The position numbers and the translations under genes were made by a program. 58,723 nt of DNA from Verrucomicrobiota bacterium (GTDB lineage: Bacteria; Verrucomicrobiota; Verrucomicrobiia; Limisphaerales; UBA9464). Shown here one piece after another: positions 1-7,741 of this stretch. The stretch is taken from the NCBI GenBank assembly GCA_947471985.1, contig CANIZL010000030.1, positions 1 through 58,723 on the forward strand. Reading direction: 5' to 3'. Every line of letters starts with the position of its first letter. The first letter of the stretch is position 1. Below the pieces are notes generated by a model that was not told where the DNA came from, made no database searches, and was given only the letters and a program-made list of their open reading frames with translations.

Positions 1-131
1 AGCGCCAACCAGACGTAAACATCGCCAACGGCAAACACGAGACGGCCCAACAACGCCTCCGTTCACCCCGCAATCCAAGGCAAAACCACCTCGGAAGTAT
101 AGCACCAAGAAATGTGGGTAAGGATGAGAGA

Positions 132-162
132 GGACTGCCGCAGTCCAAAACCTCGCGGAATT
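132..162 (+). repeat. 31-bp direct repeat flanking repeat A, left copy
   Basis: Matches 329-359 with two mismatches and begins with a 7-bp-arm palindrome (GGACTGC, one centre base, GCAGTCC). It is probably the basic unit of the repeat family. Confidence 0.65.
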
Positions 163-170
163 CACCCGCC

Positions 171-327
171 GCGTCAGTAGTCGCGATAGCGTCGTGGACT
201 GCGGTCGTCTTCTACCGCTTTGCAATGGAGCGTCACCGCACCCAAAGCGTCCGAAAACACTGCAGTCCTCGCCGACTGATTACTTCGGCGCGCGTCCGGC
301 TCGCATGTTGGATATCCAAAGCGGCAG
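171..327 (+). repeat. Dispersed repeat family A, copy 1 (157 bp, REPIN-like)
   Basis: This 157-bp block recurs in inverted orientation, at the same length, at 25698-25854. By hand alignment 54 of the first 60 bases match, with weaker similarity beyond. It is flanked by a ~31-bp direct repeat at 132-162 and 329-359 (two mismatches). Each flank begins with the palindrome GGACTGCCGCAGTCC (132-146 and 329-343). A degenerate inverted copy of the same 31-mer lies inside the block at about 178-209. The plus/minus/plus arrangement of a short palindromic unit resembles REP doublets. No transposase is nearby. Confidence 0.75.
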
Positions 328-328
328 T

Positions 329-359
329 GGACTGCCGCAGTCCAAGACCTGGCGGAATT
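329..359 (+). repeat. 31-bp direct repeat flanking repeat A, right copy
   Basis: Second copy of the unit at 132-162, with the identical 15-bp palindrome (329-343). It directly abuts the end of the 157-bp block. Confidence 0.65.
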
Positions 360-422
360 TGTCGATGCGCCGATACTGTCGAGACATGTCGACAGTCTCC
401 ACACGCCCCCACCCCACTCTCC

Positions 423-1775
423 TCACTTCGCCGGACGCAGTTCGATGTGATTGAGCTCAAGTCCGGCGTCGTCCCGGACCGTGAGCGCGTACACATCCGT
501 CAACTCCAGGCCTTCCGGCGTCGCCGCCAATTGCGGGTACAGCGGACGAAAATCCGCCAACGAAAGTTCTACTTCCCAGGTTTCACCGGCTTTCCCGAGC
601 GACGCGGCGGGGACGTCGATTTCAAATTTACCGGCAAAGACGCCCCGGATTTTCTGGGCGCTGAACCCAAACCGAACCGTGTGCTCCCGCTCCGTCCGCC
701 CCCGGAACTGCAGCTTGGAATCGGCGTGAAGCACGACCGGATGCTCGCTGGACTTCCACGCCGCCAACGCGGCCGCATAGAGCATTATCGAGTCGCGTTG
801 CGAGATCGGCCACAGCAACGGCTCCGCGCCGAGGCGCGCGCGCTCGCCCGGAGTCGACGGCAGCCAGCGGCCCAGAATCACTTCGGGGACGGTCCCGAAA
901 TTGCAGGCCCAGAAATCGATCGGTGCCGGTTGCGCCGATGCGGCGAGCGGAACGTTCCGACGGAGCGACGACGACGCCTGCTGCCCCTTCGCCAGGGTCA
1001 CCGTGCCACCATCCAGATTCCGGGTCACCTGCCCCGACCCTTCATTGAGCCGCACAATCGATTCGGTGGGCGAAGTCTGGACGTCGAATTGGGCGCCCTT
1101 CACTTCCACCTGCAAGGCCGGTGTCTGAACCTGGACGCGTTCACCGCGTGTACCGGACGACGGATTGACCCAGAGACTTCCCCGCGACAATTCAAACTGC
1201 TGGCGACCGGAATCGCCGTTGAGCAGGCGCAGGGTCGAATTGCCCCCGAGAGTGACCATGGTGCCATCCCGCAACTTCAGATCGATCCAGGCATCACACG
1301 AGCGAGTCTCCAGCGTATCGCCCGCACCGATGGTAATACCCGCGAGGCCGGCCATCCGGGCGTTTTCGAGCGCGCCTTGGGAGCCGAAGTACCGACTCAA
1401 TCCGGTCGCCCGCGCCACGCGGACCTGACCTGTCCGGCCGTTCGGTCGGAGTCCAAGGGCCAGCGCGATGAGGAACAGAACCCCCGCCGCGATCAATACG
1501 CGCGGCATCCATCGGCGGAAATCCGGGCGCAAGATCGGTTCGGGATTCTTTTCCTTCAGGGCCCGCGGGGCTCCGGCATTCAGCGCCTCCGCGCGGCTGG
1601 CCGCGGTCCGTTCCAGATCCGCCACCTGGACGGCGTGTTCGGAAACCGTGCGGACGAAGGCGCGCGCCGTGGCGTCGGTCCGCAGCATTTCCACAACGAC
1701 CGCCCGTTCCCCGGTCGACACCCGACCCTCCAGGTACCGCAGCAGCAATTCCAGATCCGCCTGGGGAGGATTCAT
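423..1775 (-). CDS. FecR-domain membrane protein, putative anti-sigma partner
   Basis: A 450-residue protein starting MNPPQADLELLL. The N-terminal ~100 residues are helical and resemble the cytoplasmic part of FecR-type sigma regulators. One hydrophobic segment follows (RRWMPRVLIAAGVLFLIALA). A FecR domain comes after it (WIDLKLRDGTMVTLGGNSTL, then LSRGSLWVNPSSG and VEVKGAQFDV). The C-terminal ~200 residues form a beta-rich domain I do not recognise. The ATG at 1775 shares one base with the stop of the sigma gene (TGATG), which decides the start; a longer upstream frame would overlap the sigma gene. The arrangement suggests the protein holds or modulates the adjacent ECF sigma factor at the membrane. 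No TonB receptor is adjacent, so a classical iron-citrate-type surface signalling circuit is not supported. Confidence 0.8.
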   Translation of the reverse strand: MNPPQADLELLLRYLEGRVSTGERAVVVEMLRTDATARAFVRTVSEHAVQVADLERTAASRAEALNAGAPRALKEKNPEPILRPDFRRWMPRVLIAAGVLFLIALALGLRPNGRTGQVRVARATGLSRYFGSQGALENARMAGLAGITIGAGDTLETRSCDAWIDLKLRDGTMVTLGGNSTLRLLNGDSGRQQFELSRGSLWVNPSSGTRGERVQVQTPALQVEVKGAQFDVQTSPTESIVRLNEGSGQVTRNLDGGTVTLAKGQQASSSLRRNVPLAASAQPAPIDFWACNFGTVPEVILGRWLPSTPGERARLGAEPLLWPISQRDSIMLYAAALAAWKSSEHPVVLHADSKLQFRGRTEREHTVRFGFSAQKIRGVFAGKFEIDVPAASLGKAGETWEVELSLADFRPLYPQLAATPEGLELTDVYALTVRDDAGLELNHIELRPAK

Positions 1776-2311
1776 CACGCTGAACCTCCGGTGCCGCCGG
1801 TTTGGCGAAGCTTTCCTTCCACACAGTCCTTCAGACTTTCGTGCAGCCGGGAGAGGCGCTTGTAGACCGCATTCAAGCCCACGCCCAACTGCGTGGCCAC
1901 TTCCTCGCAACTGCAGCCCTCATAATACCGAAGCTTGAGCAATCGCCGCGCCGGCTCCGGAGCTGCGGCCAGACAATCCTGCAACGCCTCCACCCGCGAC
2001 CCATCCGGAGCGGCGTTGTCCCGCTGCCATTCCTGTTCCAGCAAATCCAGAACGTCCTCCTCCAGGGAAACCACTTCCCGGCGGTTGCGACGCAACCAAT
2101 CAATCCCTTCGCGCCGGGCCGTGATGAACGCCCACGACAGCAGCATGCCTTCATTGGGAAAGCTCACATCGCGGGTCATCGCCTTCAGCGCGACATTCTG
2201 AAATATATCCTCCGCCGCGTGCGCATCCCGGACCACGACCCAAGCCGCCGCCGACAGGCGCGTACGCGCCTGCATGAGCGCGTGAAGAATAGCTGACTCG
2301 TCGAGATTCAT
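1775..2311 (-). CDS. ECF-type RNA polymerase sigma factor
   Basis: A 178-residue protein. The region 2 helix is recognisable (RDAHAAEDIFQNVALKAM), followed by a DNA-melting-like segment rich in W and R (ARREGIDWLRRNRREV). Region 4 has a helix-turn-helix (LKLRYYEGCSCEEVATQLGV, then NAVYKRLSRLHESL). Length and layout fit the ECF sigma-70 branch common in Planctomycetes and Verrucomicrobia. It is translationally coupled to the downstream FecR-domain gene, so the two probably form a sigma/regulator pair. Its targets cannot be read from the sequence. The MacAB-like operon lies 78 bases upstream in the same direction and could share transcripts or be unrelated. Confidence 0.88.
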   Translation of the reverse strand: MNLDESAILHALMQARTRLSAAAWVVVRDAHAAEDIFQNVALKAMTRDVSFPNEGMLLSWAFITARREGIDWLRRNRREVVSLEEDVLDLLEQEWQRDNAAPDGSRVEALQDCLAAAPEPARRLLKLRYYEGCSCEEVATQLGVGLNAVYKRLSRLHESLKDCVEGKLRQTGGTGGSA

Positions 2312-2389
2312 CGGGGGAAACGAACCGCACCCGCACCCGCGGGGGCGAACGTGGCTTGGTTAAAGATCGTCCCCATCATGGATCGCTCC

Positions 2390-3778
2390 CTATTCATACC
2401 GCAACGCCTGGATGGGATGCAACCGCGCCGCCTTCAGCCCGGGAAAAATCCCGGCCAGAACCCCGACGGCGACGCTGAAGGCGAACGCCAGCAACATGGC
2501 GTCCCACGTAATAACGGGCGTGTTGCCGCCGGGCGACAGGAGTGCCAGCAGATTCACCAGAGCCTTCGACGCCAGCAATCCGGCCAGGCCGCCAATCACC
2601 GCAATGACGACGCTCTCCACCAATATCTGAACAAAGACATCAAAAAACGTCGCGCCCACCGCCTTGCGCACGCCGATCTCGCGCACCCGCTCGGTGATGC
2701 TGGCCAGCATGATGTTCATGATGCCCACGCCGCCGACGAGGAGGCTGATCGCCGCAATGATGCTCCCGCTGAGACGCGCGTTGCGCACGGCGGTGTTAAT
2801 GCTTTCGGAGTAATTTTCCTGCGTATTGAAGGCAAAATCCTCGATCCCATTGTGGGTCCGGGAGAGCACGTTTTTGACCTGCTGCAGCGCCACATTCATC
2901 TGGCTCAGATCATTGACCTTGAAGTAAATGGAGGACAGATGCGGGTCCGCCTCGTTGTTGGTGCTCGCCCCCACCCGATAGCGCAGCCACATGGTATTCA
3001 GCGGAATATAGATGGTCTTGTTCTTCCACTCGAAGGCCAGTCCCATGCCGCCCCCGGCACCACTGCGACTGCGTTTCGCGCCGCCCGCCGCGCCTCGCCG
3101 ACTGGGCCCGCTCAGCGCCGGTTCCGGTCCCCGCTGGGCCGCCAATTCCCGTTCCTTGCGGTCCAGCTCGCTCTCGTAGTGCTCGAACATTCCGATGATG
3201 CGAAAGCGTTGGTTGTTGATGTTGATGAATTCGCCCACCGGATTGACGTCGCGTCCAAGGTCCTCCGGCGCTCCGAAAAGGGCGTCGCGAATATCCGTCC
3301 CGATCACACAAACGTTCCGGGCGAGCGTTTCATCGACCGAGTTGAACATGCGTCCGTACTGCAGCGTGTGCTGATTCAATTCCAGGGCACCCGGCCAGGT
3401 GCCGACGAAGTGCCACGGATTGATCGCCTTGCCCGCGCGGGTGGCGGTGACCTCGGGCATGCGCATCTCGGGCACCACCAACCGCACCAGCGGGGCGCTG
3501 TGCTGGAGGGCATAGATATCCTTCATGGTATTGCCCACGGCCTGACCGGCGCGATGACGCTGCCAGATGGGAATGGCCTGGGCGGTCACGTACACCTTTT
3601 CCAATCCGCCCACCGCAACCAACGCCTCCTTCATCCCATTCTCCAAACCTTTCACCAAGGCGGACTGCGCCACCAGACTGCCCACGCCCAGGATGATGCC
3701 GAGCATGGTGAGCAGGGAGCGGAACTTGTTCGCCCAAATCTCCTTGAGCCCAATGTTGATGGTGTTCCAGAAGTTCAT
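2390..3778 (-). CDS. MacB/FtsX-type ABC transporter permease
   Basis: A 462-residue inner-membrane permease. The N-terminus is typical of the family (IWANKFRSLLTMLGIILGV, first membrane segment), followed by a large periplasmic MacB-like domain and three C-terminal membrane segments (ISLLVGGVGIMNIMLASITERVREIGVRKAVGA region onward). The periplasmic part contains an unusual G/S/R/A-rich insertion at about residues 205-250. The start overlaps the ATPase stop by ATGA. With the two preceding genes it forms a MacA-MacB-type export set, with ATPase and permease as separate polypeptides as in LolCDE-like transporters. The substrate is unknown: lipoprotein, peptide or small-molecule export are all possible. 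Confidence 0.9.
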   Translation of the reverse strand: MNFWNTINIGLKEIWANKFRSLLTMLGIILGVGSLVAQSALVKGLENGMKEALVAVGGLEKVYVTAQAIPIWQRHRAGQAVGNTMKDIYALQHSAPLVRLVVPEMRMPEVTATRAGKAINPWHFVGTWPGALELNQHTLQYGRMFNSVDETLARNVCVIGTDIRDALFGAPEDLGRDVNPVGEFININNQRFRIIGMFEHYESELDRKERELAAQRGPEPALSGPSRRGAAGGAKRSRSGAGGGMGLAFEWKNKTIYIPLNTMWLRYRVGASTNNEADPHLSSIYFKVNDLSQMNVALQQVKNVLSRTHNGIEDFAFNTQENYSESINTAVRNARLSGSIIAAISLLVGGVGIMNIMLASITERVREIGVRKAVGATFFDVFVQILVESVVIAVIGGLAGLLASKALVNLLALLSPGGNTPVITWDAMLLAFAFSVAVGVLAGIFPGLKAARLHPIQALRYE

Positions 3779-4530
3779 CGGGAAGTTGCGGTGGAAGGGC
3801 TTCCGGCGGAAGGGAGTGAGAAGCGCGGTGTGGCACTGGCGCCCGCCAACTTGGCATCGACCTGCTGGGCCACTTTGCCGTCGCGGATTTCGATCCGCCG
3901 CGGCGTGAAGGCCGCAATTTCCGGATCATGGGTGACCAATGCGATCGTGCGTCCCTCCTGACTCAGCCGGTAAAACAGTTGCAGGATGGCCTCACCCGTA
4001 TGGGTGTCGAGATTGCCGGTGGGCTCATCGGCAAAAACGATCTTGGGGTGGTTCACCAGCGCGCGGGCAATCGCGGTGCGCTGTTGTTGCCCCCCGGAAA
4101 GCTGCATCGGGCGATGCCGCGCACGATTGTCCATGTCCACCAATTGAAGTGCCTGCATCGCCCGCTCCCGGCGTTCCCGACTCGAGACACCGCTGTAATT
4201 CATCGGCAGTTCGACATTCTGCAGCACATTCAATTTGGGCAGGAGATTGAAGGACTGAAAAACAAACCCGATCTTCTGGTTTCGGATGCGGGCCAGCTCC
4301 CGCTCCGAGGCGTTTTGGATCATGGTGCCGTCCAGTTCCAGGGTGCCCAGCGACGGAGTGTCCAGGCAACCGAGAAGGTGCATGAGCGTGGATTTCCCAC
4401 TCCCCGAGGGGCCGATGATGGAAATGAATTCGCCCAATTCGATGTCCAGCGAGACATCGTCCAGCGCACGAATCTCCTCCCCCCCGAGCTGGTAGATCTT
4501 GCTGACGTGACGCAGGGCAATGAGCGGCAT
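3775..4530 (-). CDS. ABC transporter ATP-binding protein, MacB/LolD type
   Basis: A 251-residue ATPase with all canonical motifs: Walker A ([14 protein letters not shown]), Q-loop (FQSFNLLP), signature ([15 protein letters not shown]), Walker B with catalytic Glu ([13 protein letters not shown]) and H-loop (VTHD). The N-terminus ([25 protein letters not shown]) and the signature are typical of the MacB/LolD subfamily that powers FtsX-type permeases from the cytoplasm. About 25 residues after the ATPase core are not conserved. It lies between the adaptor gene (11-base gap) and the permease (4-base overlap), so the three are one operon. Confidence 0.93.
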   Translation of the reverse strand: MPLIALRHVSKIYQLGGEEIRALDDVSLDIELGEFISIIGPSGSGKSTLMHLLGCLDTPSLGTLELDGTMIQNASERELARIRNQKIGFVFQSFNLLPKLNVLQNVELPMNYSGVSSRERRERAMQALQLVDMDNRARHRPMQLSGGQQQRTAIARALVNHPKIVFADEPTGNLDTHTGEAILQLFYRLSQEGRTIALVTHDPEIAAFTPRRIEIRDGKVAQQVDAKLAGASATPRFSLPSAGSPSTATSR

Positions 4531-4541
4531 GGCAAACCTTC

Positions 4542-5765
4542 CTAGCGGGCCGGCGTGGCGGTTTTTTCCTTGGCCCCGGCTGCCGCTCCGCCCTTGGTTC
4601 CCGACGCCCCCCCCGGGGCACTCCCCGTGCCCGCCGGTATCACCAGCGACACAACTTCTCCTGCCTGAAGACCCTTGGTGATTTCGACGAAATCGAAATC
4701 CGCCACGCCCACCTGAACCGGCCGTCGCACAAACTCACCCTCGGCCTTTTTCACATAGACGAACGATTCGCCCTGATCGCTGAAAACCGCCCCCAGCGGA
4801 ATGGCCAGCACATTGCCCACGGAAATGAGCGGGATGGAAAGATTCGCGGTCATTCCCGGCCGGACGGCTCCCTCGGCGTTGTTCAGGAGAATGCGGGTCG
4901 CAAAGCCTTTGACCCCGTTTTTGAAGGTCGCCTGGGGCGCGATTCGATCCACCCGGCCGACGATCTTGAGGCCCGGGACTGCTTCCACCTCCACGGTCAC
5001 CGACTGCCCCACCTTCAGCCGCGTCACATCGGACTGATTGAGGTGCGCCGTGATGATCATGTCCGTCAGATTGGCGATGGTGAACACCTCGGTGCCGCTG
5101 TTGAAACCGCTCGAGCCCGACACCGCCTGACCGACCGAAACCGGGCGCGTCAGGATCGTGCAATCGAAGGGCGCCCGGATGATGGTCTTCACCAGTTTGT
5201 CCTCGACGGTCTGCAGGGACGTCCGGGCGGTCTCCAATCGATTCAGGGCGATGTCGTGGCTGTTCTTGGCGAGGGCGTAGTCGAGGCGCGCGTTGTCGAA
5301 CGCTTCCCGGGCCACCAATTTTTGCCCAAACAGCTCGTTCACCCGATCGAAGTTCACCTTCATTTTTTCCGTCTGAATCCGCTGCGTCTCAACGGCCAAT
5401 TTGGCGCCTTCGATCTCCGTCTTGCGCGACGATTTCTCGGTTTGCAGATCGTAGTCATTCAGGGCGAAGAGGATCTCGCCCTTTTGGACCTTGTCGCCGA
5501 TGTCCAACGTCAGCCGGGCGATGAGGCCACCCACTTCGGGGCGGACCGAAACCGTATCCACGGGGCCAATCTCACCCGCGGCGGTGATCGCGAAATTGAT
5601 GTCCCGCGTCCCGACCACGGCGGTCGTAGGCAGGGCCGAGCCCTTCTCCACGGCGCCGGGCGCGGACTTCCTGAACGCGAGCCGGTCCGGATACTTGTAC
5701 CACAGCCAGTAACCGCCACCAACGACGACCAAGAACAACAGCAGCCCGGGAACCGTTCTTTTCAT
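4542..5765 (-). CDS. HlyD/MacA-type periplasmic adaptor protein
   Basis: A 407-residue membrane-fusion protein. It has an N-terminal signal anchor (KRTVPGLLLFLVVVGGGYWL), the first half of a lipoyl/barrel-sandwich domain (VRPEVGGLIARLTLDIGDKV), a long alpha-helical hairpin (about residues 110-190), the second lipoyl half (KTIIRAPFDCTILTRPVSVG) and beta-barrel and membrane-proximal domains (AIPLGAVF). The C-terminal tail is low-complexity Gly/Ala/Lys. I start at the ATG at 5765 because it places the anchor at the N-terminus; an alternative 15-residue upstream extension begins at TTG/ATG near 5810. The protein would link the ABC permease to an outer-membrane TolC-like channel, which is not encoded in this window. 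Confidence 0.9.
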   Translation of the reverse strand: MKRTVPGLLLFLVVVGGGYWLWYKYPDRLAFRKSAPGAVEKGSALPTTAVVGTRDINFAITAAGEIGPVDTVSVRPEVGGLIARLTLDIGDKVQKGEILFALNDYDLQTEKSSRKTEIEGAKLAVETQRIQTEKMKVNFDRVNELFGQKLVAREAFDNARLDYALAKNSHDIALNRLETARTSLQTVEDKLVKTIIRAPFDCTILTRPVSVGQAVSGSSGFNSGTEVFTIANLTDMIITAHLNQSDVTRLKVGQSVTVEVEAVPGLKIVGRVDRIAPQATFKNGVKGFATRILLNNAEGAVRPGMTANLSIPLISVGNVLAIPLGAVFSDQGESFVYVKKAEGEFVRRPVQVGVADFDFVEITKGLQAGEVVSLVIPAGTGSAPGGASGTKGGAAAGAKEKTATPAR

Positions 5766-5794
5766 GAATCTGAGTTCGATCAAAAGGAGTGATC

Positions 5795-5808
5795 GATGCC
5801 AAGGCATC
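5795..5808. promoter_or_regulatory. Inverted repeat upstream of the MacA-like gene
   Basis: GATGCC-AA-GGCATC, six-base arms, centred about 36 bases upstream of the adaptor ATG. The position suits an operator or an mRNA leader hairpin for the export operon. No cognate regulator gene is adjacent except the ECF sigma downstream. Confidence 0.3.
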
Positions 5809-6061
5809 AACCGAAAGCCAAACGCCCGACGACCGCGAATCCTGACCCATTAACGGCAAAAGGAGAAACCAGGCCGCCACCAACAGCCCATCCCAGCTCG
5901 AGAATAGGCTTAAAAGTGCGCTTTTCATTGCACAAGCAATGCCCATGTATTGCATTTTCAACCAATTGCAAACCTTTGTGAGCGTTCGGAAAGGCAACAA
6001 ATGGTGAGGAAATCTCCCGTATTGAACTGGTTACCTCATATAATACACCCTGGAAACGGCG

Positions 6062-6078
6062 TGGCACGCCCCCTGCTT
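6062..6078 (+). promoter_or_regulatory. Putative sigma-54 (-24/-12) promoter of the PEP-CTERM/exosortase operon
   Basis: The sequence TGGCACG-CCCC-CTGCT matches the RpoN consensus TGGCACG-N4-TTGCW with one mismatch. The invariant GG (6063-6064) and GC (6075-6076) are at the correct 12-base offset. The GC is 42 bases before the ATG at 6118, so transcription would start near 6088. A 13-bp palindrome, GGCGTGGCACGCC (6058-6070), overlaps the -24 element. Sigma-54 control of PEP-CTERM genes together with PrsK/PrsR is known in other phyla (for example Zoogloea). No PrsK or PrsR gene is in this window. Confidence 0.6.
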
Positions 6079-6117
6079 AACCTCGATCGACGGGAGTAAC
6101 ATTTAACAAACACTGCA

Positions 6118-7713
6118 ATGAATACGACACCGAAACGATGGATTGGAATTTTGGCGGCCATGACCCTTTCTCAGAGCACCCTGGCGCTGCGCGGGGCCGG
6201 TACCGAGGACTCCAATACGGTTGCGAAGTCCGCGGAAACTGAATCCCAATCCGCCAATTCAAGCCAGAAGGAGCTGGAATCAGCCAAGGCGTTGTCCGAT
6301 ACGAAGAGCGCTGAAGCCGCCAAGGCCGCCGAGGTGGCCAAGACCGCGGAAGATACCCGCGTCTCCGAAGGCGCCAAGGCGGCGGACGCGTCGAAGACCG
6401 CCGAATCGGCCAAGGCCCTCGCCACGGCCAAAGCCGAAGAAGCAAAGCAGGCGTCCGATGCCTACAAAGCGGCCGAGTCCACCCGGTCCAGTGAAGCCTC
6501 CAAGCTGAACGATTTAGCGAAGCTCGCCGAGTCAACCAAGGCGACTGCGGCCTCCAAGGCGGCGGACGCCGCGAAGAGTAACGACTCCCGCGAGGCCGAT
6601 GAAGCGTCCAAGGCGGCGGCCACGGCCAAAGCCGCGGAAGAGGCCTGGAAAGCGGAACTACCCAAAGCCGACGAAGCCACCAAGGCGGCGACGGTGGCCA
6701 AGGAACTTGCCACCATCAAGGCCTCCGAAGCGTCCAAAGCCTCCGATTCAGCCAAGGCCGCCGAGGCCATCAGCGCGGTCCGAAACCAACGCGCGAGCGA
6801 AGCCACCCGGGTCGCCGAAGCGGCGCAGTCGGTCTTGGCCACCAAAACCACCGAAGCCACCAGCGCGGCGGAAAAGTTGCAAACGCTCGAGACCACGATC
6901 GCCAAGATCGCCGAGGCAAACGGGGGATTACAGTCCCCCGTCCAATCGTCAGCCCGCCCGCTGGGCCTCAATGTGGTGGGGCCGGTCATGGCCGCGGGAT
7001 CGGATCCCAGCGCTGCTGCCTTCCAGAGCGACGCCCTCACCGCCGTCACCGACATGCTCAATTCCAAACTGAGCGAGACCAAGAAGGTCGATGATTCCGC
7101 GATGCTGCTGGATCCCTCCAAGCTCACGCTTCAGACCGATGCGGATGTCCGGGTCTATTTTGTGGGTGAGGGAGCTGGTTATAAGAACACGTTGGGCTTC
7201 AATACGACCGGCACCGGAGTGACCAGCGGAGATCCTCTGCTGATCTTCCCGGACGCTTCGAGTTCGGTGTCCACCTACGATCCGGCCTCCAAAGCTGTTC
7301 GCTCGACATCGGCCCCCTTGCTCCCGGGTGACTTCGTCAATCTCGGGCTGGTCGAATCCGGAACCCTGCTGAACTTCTTCCTCATCGCCAACGGGGCCAA
7401 CGGCGGAAAAACCGTCTTCTCGACGGATCAATCGGCCAACCCGGACGGCATCAATCACGTCGTCGCCTTCGCCTATGCGGTTCCGGGAAGTTCCTTCCTG
7501 GTCCTCGGCTTCGAAGATCTACTCGGTGGCGGTGATCGGGACTTCAACGATCTCCTTTTTGCAGTGGACATCGGGGCGCAAAACATCGCCGCGCTGACCG
7601 GCACCCCGGAGCCAGCGCTTTGCCTGACCTTGGGATCGTTTGTGGTGGGCGCCTTGTGGCTGAAACGCCGTCGCGACAGCTCGGCCGGCAACACGTCGTT
7701 TATTCTCGCCTGA
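6118..7713 (+). CDS. PEP-CTERM surface protein: Ala-rich helical stalk plus DUF4114 domain
   Basis: A 531-residue exported protein. A signal peptide (MNTTPKRWIGILAAMTLSQS) precedes about 240 residues (roughly 25-270) made almost only of A, K, E, S, T and D, in imprecise repeats such as AAKAAEVAKTAE; these should form a long charged helix or coiled coil. A DUF4114-like beta domain follows (GDFVNLGLVESGTLLNFFLI ... FEDLLGGGDRDFNDLLFAV). The C-terminus is a textbook PEP-CTERM sorting signal: PEP at 497-499, a hydrophobic stretch (LTLGSFVVGALWL), an RRR cluster and a short tail. It is the first gene of an operon that also encodes an exosortase, so it is probably that enzyme's substrate. The helical segment may project the protein from the surface or act as an extracellular-matrix spacer. 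Confidence 0.88.
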   Translation: MNTTPKRWIGILAAMTLSQSTLALRGAGTEDSNTVAKSAETESQSANSSQKELESAKALSDTKSAEAAKAAEVAKTAEDTRVSEGAKAADASKTAESAKALATAKAEEAKQASDAYKAAESTRSSEASKLNDLAKLAESTKATAASKAADAAKSNDSREADEASKAAATAKAAEEAWKAELPKADEATKAATVAKELATIKASEASKASDSAKAAEAISAVRNQRASEATRVAEAAQSVLATKTTEATSAAEKLQTLETTIAKIAEANGGLQSPVQSSARPLGLNVVGPVMAAGSDPSAAAFQSDALTAVTDMLNSKLSETKKVDDSAMLLDPSKLTLQTDADVRVYFVGEGAGYKNTLGFNTTGTGVTSGDPLLIFPDASSSVSTYDPASKAVRSTSAPLLPGDFVNLGLVESGTLLNFFLIANGANGGKTVFSTDQSANPDGINHVVAFAYAVPGSSFLVLGFEDLLGGGDRDFNDLLFAVDIGAQNIAALTGTPEPALCLTLGSFVVGALWLKRRRDSSAGNTSFILA

Positions 7714-7741
7714 ACTCCAACTCACTCACGTTCGAGTTCGC

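Larger units (their letters stand above)
1..422. other. Intergenic region carrying a dispersed repeat; no supported gene
   Basis: No reading frame here has convincing protein character. The long plus-strand frame that runs on to 1865 is antisense to the FecR-type gene. Positions 132-359 are built from the repeat described separately. A minus-strand frame touching the window start (roughly 1-65) could be the beginning of a gene leaving the window, but too little is visible to call it. Confidence 0.6.
5766..6117. other. Divergent regulatory region between the MacA-like and PEP-CTERM genes
   Basis: This 352-base stretch separates two divergent operons. It contains an inverted repeat close to the adaptor start (5795-5808), short AT-rich hairpins (5912-5925 and 5927-5940) and the sigma-54 site listed separately. 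A consensus -10-like hexamer, TATAAT, sits at 6039-6044, but the TTGAAC at 6022 is only 11 bases upstream, so a sigma-70 promoter is not well supported. A plus-strand 61-codon frame (5796-5981) has a good Shine-Dalgarno but poor protein character. Confidence 0.55.

Noticed and set aside
114-1865. 583-codon plus-strand open frame
   Set aside because: It is antisense to the FecR-type gene, has Arg/Pro-rich composition typical of a GC-rich shadow frame, and its first part crosses the dispersed repeat.
2351-3961. 536-codon plus-strand open frame over the permease
   Set aside because: The opposite strand encodes a clear MacB-like permease with conserved motifs; this frame is His/Arg/Gly-rich with no domain.
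6022-6044. Sigma-70 promoter TTGAAC ... TATAAT before the PEP-CTERM gene
   Set aside because: Both boxes look good singly, but the spacer is only 11 bases instead of 16-18.
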